From UBA2588 sp964343075 (GTDB taxonomy: Bacteria; Chloroflexota; Dehalococcoidia; Lucifugimonadales; UBA3495): a DNA stretch of 64,000 nt. Where the stretch lies: positions 12,784 through 76,783 of the forward strand of contig CAYFGT010000009.1 in the NCBI GenBank assembly GCA_964343075.1. Direction: 5' to 3'. Both the position numbers and the translations under genes were made by a program. Position 1 is the stretch's first letter. Each line of letters starts with the position of its first letter. Below are positions 60,088 to 64,000 of the stretch, one piece after another. Below the pieces are notes generated by a model. It did no database searches. It had not been told where the DNA came from and was given only the letters and a program-made list of their open reading frames with translations.

Positions 60088-62051
60088 TCCACTGAATCGT
60101 TAGTGAATGGCATTGATGGCGCTGCTTGGCCACCAGGACTAATTTTTGGAGCACCTGGCGTATAGGGCTTTGGATCAGGAGTGGGATCAGGAGTTGTTTT
60201 TTCCGAGTTAAGTTCGTCTGTTCCGTCTATGCTATTAAACAACTTGTCTAGGTTCTCTCCAGACACAGACTCATACTCAATAAGGTATTCTGCAATTTGA
60301 ATCAATTTGGGTTTGTGCTCTTCAATAAGTTCATTAGCTTTATCGTAGGCCCAAGATATTAAAGAATGCACTTCTTGATCTATCTCTTCAGCTATTTTAT
60401 CTCCGTAATCTCGTTCTTCGTTACTCTGATTTCCGAGAAAGACCATTTCTTGACGTTTGCCAAAAGTTCTAGGTCCTAAACTTGGACTCATTCCATAGCG
60501 TTTTACCATTTCCAACGCTACCTTTGTTGCTCGTTCGATGTCGTTACTTGCGCCAGTTGTGACTTCTGCAAATATTTGTTCTTCTGCTACTCTTCCCCCC
60601 ATCATCACTGCCATCATGTCGGTAAATTGATTTTTGGTCCATAGTGATCTATCTTCTTCTGGCAATAAAGTTGTGTGCCCTCCCATGTTGCCTCTAGAGA
60701 TTATTGATATTTTATGAACTTTATCAGCATGTGGAAGCAACCATCCGCACAATGCATGTCCTGCTTCATGGTATGCTGTCATTTCTTTTTCGCGGGTACT
60801 AATCACTTTACTTTTTCTTTGTGGTCCGGCTTGGACTCTTTCTATTGCTTCTTCGAATTGTTCCATGAAAATCGACTTCTGATTATTACGAGCTGCTAAT
60901 ATGGCTGCTTCATTTACTAAATTAGATAAGTCCGCTCCGCTAAAGCCAGGAGTTTCTTTTGCTAATGCATCCATGTCAATTTTTTTATCTAACGGTTTAC
61001 CTGCTGAGTGGACATCTAATATAGCTTTTCTACCACTGATGTCAGGTAAATCTAAAGTGACTCTTCGGTCAAATCTACCAGGTCTTAATAAAGCAGGATC
61101 TAAAATATCTGGTCTGTTTGTGGCTGCTAAAACAATGATATTAGTATTCTTTTCGAAGCCATCCATTTCAACAAGGATTTGGTTCAGAGTTTGCTCACGC
61201 TCGTCGTGGCCTCCTCCTAATCCAGCTCCTCTGTGCCGCCCTACGGCATCTATTTCGTCTACAAATATGATACATGGAGCATTTTTTTTAGCTTGTTCGA
61301 ACAAGTCGCGCACCCTTGAAGCTCCAACTCCCACGAACATCTCCACGAATTCGCTACCGCTAATATGGAAGAATGGTACTCCTGCTTCTCCGGCTACAGC
61401 CCTAGAAAGTAGGGTTTTCCCTGTCCCTGGCTGACCTACTAGTAATACTCCAGTAGGTATACGGGCTCCGAGTGCTTGGAATTTTTCAGGGTGCTTCAGA
61501 AATTCAACTATTTCCACGAGTTCTTCTTTTGATTCTTCTACCCCGGCTACATCTTGGAATGTTACAGTTGGCTTTGACATGTTGGTCATTTTAGCTTTGC
61601 TGCGCCCGAAACTCATCGTTTGATTGTTACCACCTTGAGCTTGTCTCATCATGAAAATAATTAATGCGCCAAAAAATATTAGTGGTAAGAAATTTATTAG
61701 TAGGCCAAACAGATTGGAGAATCCGCCAGAACCTTTGTAGGAAACTAGGATTCCTGAATCAGAGCCAACAGGTACATTGTTGTCTGCAAGTATAGATAGG
61801 ATGTCTGTGTCATTTCCTATGCGACTGGTGTATTGTTTTAAGCTATCTGATTGCCTGAAAGGTATGATAGTTAATTCGTTTTCTCGTACTATAATTTCTT
61901 GTATTTCGCCTCTTTGGGCTTTTTGAATGACCTCAGAAACAGATATCTCGTTGGTGTTTATAGTAGGGGCGAAGCTATAAATGACTAGAATAGCACCTAA
62001 TACTATTAAGCCGTAAACTAATCCACTTTGAAACCATTTTTTATTCTTCAT
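60084..62051 (-). CDS. ftsH: ATP-dependent zinc metalloprotease FtsH
   Basis: Membrane AAA protease of 655 residues that degrades misassembled membrane and some cytoplasmic proteins. Two TM helices flank an extracytoplasmic domain; then Walker A GQPGTGKTLL, Walker B IIFVDEIDAVGRH, second region of homology AATNRPDILDPALLRPGRFDRR, and the zinc site HEAGH (His428-Glu429-His432). The C-terminus is a proline-rich tail (TPDPTPDPKPYTPG). HflK and HflC are encoded nearby on the same strand. Confidence 0.97.
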   Translation of the reverse strand: MKNKKWFQSGLVYGLIVLGAILVIYSFAPTINTNEISVSEVIQKAQRGEIQEIIVRENELTIIPFRQSDSLKQYTSRIGNDTDILSILADNNVPVGSDSGILVSYKGSGGFSNLFGLLINFLPLIFFGALIIFMMRQAQGGNNQTMSFGRSKAKMTNMSKPTVTFQDVAGVEESKEELVEIVEFLKHPEKFQALGARIPTGVLLVGQPGTGKTLLSRAVAGEAGVPFFHISGSEFVEMFVGVGASRVRDLFEQAKKNAPCIIFVDEIDAVGRHRGAGLGGGHDEREQTLNQILVEMDGFEKNTNIIVLAATNRPDILDPALLRPGRFDRRVTLDLPDISGRKAILDVHSAGKPLDKKIDMDALAKETPGFSGADLSNLVNEAAILAARNNQKSIFMEQFEEAIERVQAGPQRKSKVISTREKEMTAYHEAGHALCGWLLPHADKVHKISIISRGNMGGHTTLLPEEDRSLWTKNQFTDMMAVMMGGRVAEEQIFAEVTTGASNDIERATKVALEMVKRYGMSPSLGPRTFGKRQEMVFLGNQSNEERDYGDKIAEEIDQEVHSLISWAYDKANELIEEHKPKLIQIAEYLIEYESVSGENLDKLFNSIDGTDELNSEKTTPDPTPDPKPYTPGAPKISPGGQAAPSMPFTNDSVD

Positions 62052-62208
62052 CTAATCTTTTTACCTTAGTATTACTATTGTATCCAACCGCTACCTAATT
62101 TGCAAAAATGCTACATGTGTTCCGAATAGTGCGGACGGTTCATTAATGATGACCGCTTTGTTTAATGTTTAGCTGGAATTCGTAAGGCTATATGCGTATG
62201 TATTCAAC

Positions 62209-62237
62209 TTGTAATGCAGTATCTGCTTTGCTACAAT
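62209..62237 (+). promoter_or_regulatory. Candidate promoter of dienelactone hydrolase
   Basis: TTGTAA (62209-62214), 17-base spacer, TACAAT (62232-62237). Predicted start near 62244, 63 bases before the ATG with its gaggaggg ribosome site. Farther upstream, a perfect 10-bp palindrome TCATTAATGA (62140-62149) lies in the same divergent region. Nothing else stands out in 62052-62306. Confidence 0.5.
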
Positions 62238-62306
62238 CGCATTGCTGATAAAAACCCTTACTTGTACATGTATGAGTGAAGAGAGTTTATATAGAGGAGG
62301 GTAATT

Positions 62307-63047
62307 ATGCCATCATTTTGGGAAAATATTAGGTTTCCAGACGACCACAGTGCCGAGGGAGAAGACATGGCTACTTATGTTAGCTATCCTGTAGGCGCAG
62401 ACAGTGTTCCAGCTATAATCGTAGTACAGGAGGCTTTTGGAGTGAATGGTCATATGACAAAAGTATGTGATCAATTTGCAGAGCAAGGTTTTGTAGCAGT
62501 ATCCCCTGCGATCTTCCATAGACAGAGCCCAAATCCAAAAATTCCATATGGCGATCCATCAGTTCCTACTTATATGGGGAACATGCAGGGACAAGAAATA
62601 ATTGATGATATCAATCAAACAATTGATTATCTTCAGAATATGTATCCTAGGACTCATGGACAAAAGATTGGGATAGTAGGGTATTGCTTGGGAGGCAGGG
62701 TTACGTATCTGGCTGCAACAAGCTGCCCAGGACTAAGCGCCGCATCCGTGTATTATGGAGGCGGAGTTAATGAAACATTCCCAGACGGGATTAATCCGCT
62801 TTCTCTTACTGAAAACATTGAAATACCTGTGATGGGAAACTTTGGAGAGACTGATACTAGGCCTTCTCCAGAGCATGTAGCTGAAATGGAAGAATCTTTA
62901 AAACGAAATGGTAAAACTTACGATTTCAAAATTTATCCTGGGGCAGGTCATGGATTCAACTGTGACGAACGAGATAGCTATGATGAAGCTGCTGCGAAAG
63001 ATGCGTTAGACCGAACATTAGGTTGGTTTAATAAGTATCTTAAGTAA
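62307..63047 (+). CDS. Dienelactone hydrolase family protein
   Basis: Alpha/beta-hydrolase of 246 residues in the dienelactone hydrolase family. The nucleophile is Cys127 in GYCLGGR, with His in GAGHGFNCDER and the acid Asp in FGETDTRPSPEH; Glu in QEAFGVNGH corresponds to the Glu that activates the Cys. Typical roles are opening of dienelactone or similar cyclic esters. Strong ribosome site and own promoter; ends at a bidirectional hairpin. Confidence 0.93.
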   Translation: MPSFWENIRFPDDHSAEGEDMATYVSYPVGADSVPAIIVVQEAFGVNGHMTKVCDQFAEQGFVAVSPAIFHRQSPNPKIPYGDPSVPTYMGNMQGQEIIDDINQTIDYLQNMYPRTHGQKIGIVGYCLGGRVTYLAATSCPGLSAASVYYGGGVNETFPDGINPLSLTENIEIPVMGNFGETDTRPSPEHVAEMEESLKRNGKTYDFKIYPGAGHGFNCDERDSYDEAAAKDALDRTLGWFNKYLK

Positions 63048-63072
63048 AAGCTAAATAAGTAGCTAGAGTGTT

Positions 63073-63102
63073 AAAGGTCCTAGGCAATTGCCTAGGACCT
63101 TT
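63073..63102. terminator. Strong bidirectional terminator hairpin
   Basis: Long near-perfect palindrome with core aggtcctaggcaattgcct (from 63075); the 15-bp arms at 63073-63087 pair with 63088-63102. On the + strand it is followed by further Ts (ttttat), on the minus strand by tttaac. It lies between the dienelactone hydrolase stop and the stop of the convergent TPP enzyme, so it can stop both. Confidence 0.85.
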
Positions 63103-63666
63103 TTATAAGAAGGAGTTTCTGAATCTATATAGAGTGAATTCTGGTTCGGGAGTAGGGACTGGAAGATAATCTGTTTCTTCTATCTTAGCGACTATGAACC
63201 AAGGGCCATCTTCAGATAGTGCTTTATCAAATACTTCTGACAAAGATTCAAGATCATCTACTAGTTCAGTTTTTTCAATACCGCAGCCTTGTGCTACCTC
63301 AACTAGTTCTGTTCCTGTCGATGTATGGGTCGCCTGTCTACCTGTTTGCCCCCACATTTCATTATCATATACAAGGACAATCAAGTTTTTAGGATTTTCT
63401 CTGTTAATGGTTGCTAACGTACCTAAATTCATTAGTAGCGAGCCATCTCCATCTAGAGATATTATTTTTTCATCTGAAGATAAAGACATACCGAGTGCTA
63501 TGGACGAGCATAATCCCATATTGCCATAGGTGTAAAAATTCCTGTCTCTATGTTCTGCGTGCCATAGCTCATCACTTGTGGGTCCCAAATTTGCAACTAT
63601 AGGTTGATTATCTAATTTTGAAAGAATGAGTTTGGTAGCGTCAAATCTAAACACTTTTACCTCCAT
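63103..63666 (-). CDS. TPP-dependent decarboxylase, beta (pyrophosphate-binding) subunit
   Basis: Subunit of a two-component thiamine-diphosphate decarboxylase such as sulfopyruvate or phosphonopyruvate decarboxylase, 187 residues. The cofactor motif is GDGSLLMNLGTLATINRENPKN with the NxMWGQTG loop; GNMGLCSSIALGMSLS precedes. The N-terminal subunit is encoded just upstream and its end overlaps this start by 20 bases. Sulfo- versus phosphonopyruvate specificity cannot be read; the organosulfur context hints at the former. Confidence 0.83.
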   Translation of the reverse strand: MEVKVFRFDATKLILSKLDNQPIVANLGPTSDELWHAEHRDRNFYTYGNMGLCSSIALGMSLSSDEKIISLDGDGSLLMNLGTLATINRENPKNLIVLVYDNEMWGQTGRQATHTSTGTELVEVAQGCGIEKTELVDDLESLSEVFDKALSEDGPWFIVAKIEETDYLPVPTPEPEFTLYRFRNSFL

Positions 63667-64000
63667 GTAACAAAGAAGTTAGGCATATGCCAACAGGTTG
63701 ACGGTTAGCGAAGCAAAGTTTTAATGCGCCGTCTATTAACTGGTCCATTTTGAATTCGTCATTTATGGTGTAGTTCACAATTCCTAGCATATCCATAATT
63801 GGATTAGTAATTTTACCCATTGCTACTTGCGAGATGTTAAATTCTCCGGGGCCACCGCGCATGTTGATAAACATAGGTATAGGCGCTCGTGCTGGTACAC
63901 ATAGGGTGGCAATTGCATTAACACTGTTACCAAAACCACTCGTCTGCATGAATACTGCTGCTTTTTTACCTACAGCATATCCTCCGACAGCAATACCTAT
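63647..64000 (-). CDS. TPP-dependent decarboxylase, alpha subunit (5'-truncated by window edge)
   Basis: Partial alpha subunit. The frame remains open to base 64000, reading IGIAVGGYAVGKKAAVF before the first in-frame ATG at 63949, so the true start is outside the window. The visible pattern MQTSGFGNSVNAIATL and MFINMRGGPGEFN matches the pyrimidine-binding half of sulfopyruvate/phosphonopyruvate decarboxylases. Its end overlaps the beta subunit start by 20 bases, typical of coupled subunits. Confidence 0.83.
   Translation of the reverse strand: MGIAVGGYAVGKKAAVFMQTSGFGNSVNAIATLCVPARAPIPMFINMRGGPGEFNISQVAMGKITNPIMDMLGIVNYTINDEFKMDQLIDGALKLCFANRQPVGICLTSLLHGGKSV

Noticed and set aside
60901..61434. 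177-residue + frame inside ftsH
   Set aside because: Antisense to the AAA domain; a shadow of the conserved codons.
1..64000. CRISPR array, IS element, prophage or toxin-antitoxin pair
   Set aside because: No regularly spaced repeats, transposase, integrase, phage structural gene or small toxin-antitoxin gene pair was found on either strand.

Overview
The window is AT-rich, gene-dense bacterial DNA with very short intergenic gaps and no insertion sequence, integrase, prophage gene or CRISPR array. The best guess for the source is an aerobic marine-type member of the Chloroflexota, close to the SAR202 clade. This is an inference from gene content: an alternative complex III operon joined to cytochrome c maturation genes, many CaiB/BaiF CoA-transferase, MFS, SDR and HIBADH-type genes, a sulfatase with its formylglycine-generating enzyme, and a soluble sulfite-oxidase-like protein. 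A 16S or marker-gene placement would be needed to confirm it.

Left part (1-15.3 kb). A 5'-truncated secA runs tail to tail into a Cu+-type P-ATPase. Next come an MFS carrier with a dihydropyrimidinase-like amidohydrolase (4.9-7.6 kb) and, on the other strand, a sulfite-oxidase-fold molybdoenzyme. A five-gene + strand block follows: two adjacent CaiB/BaiF CoA-transferases, two tandem-duplicated MFS carriers and a double-hotdog MaoC/FAS1-type dehydratase. It reads as uptake, CoA activation and hydration/dehydration of an unknown organic acid.

Central part (15.3-33.4 kb). A minus-strand operon encodes 2-oxo acid dehydrogenase E1alpha, E1beta and E2, then lipB, an aminotransferase and pgsA. Divergent from it is a 12-kb + strand respiratory block: a small two-TM protein, ActA (pentaheme), ActB split into two genes, two NrfD-type subunits, ActD and ActE. 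It continues with CcmH-like and CcmF-like proteins, a small CcmI-like protein, an unrecognised secreted membrane-anchored protein and a TlpA/CcmG thioredoxin. The block encodes a quinol-oxidising complex together with part of the machinery that makes its c-type hemes.

Right part (33.4-64 kb). These are mostly short mixed-strand units: FAH hydrolase, SDRs, CMD-family protein, SAM methyltransferase with a probable ATT start, further MFS carriers, glutamine-dependent NAD synthetase, TPR protein, two HIBADH-type dehydrogenases, a sulfatase-FGE-DUF4349 operon, GlcG/HbpS-like protein plus NHL propeller, M42 peptidase, Ldh2-family dehydrogenase, SerA, a ketopantoate-reductase-like protein, tRNA-Gly(TCC), sucD-sucC with hflC-hflK, FtsH, dienelactone hydrolase, and a two-subunit TPP decarboxylase cut by the right edge.

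Convergent neighbours repeatedly abut or overlap by 4 bp at their stop codons, and several genes use TTG or GTG starts. No intergenic stretch exceeds 300 bases; the longest (8731-9008 and 62052-62306) are described under their features.
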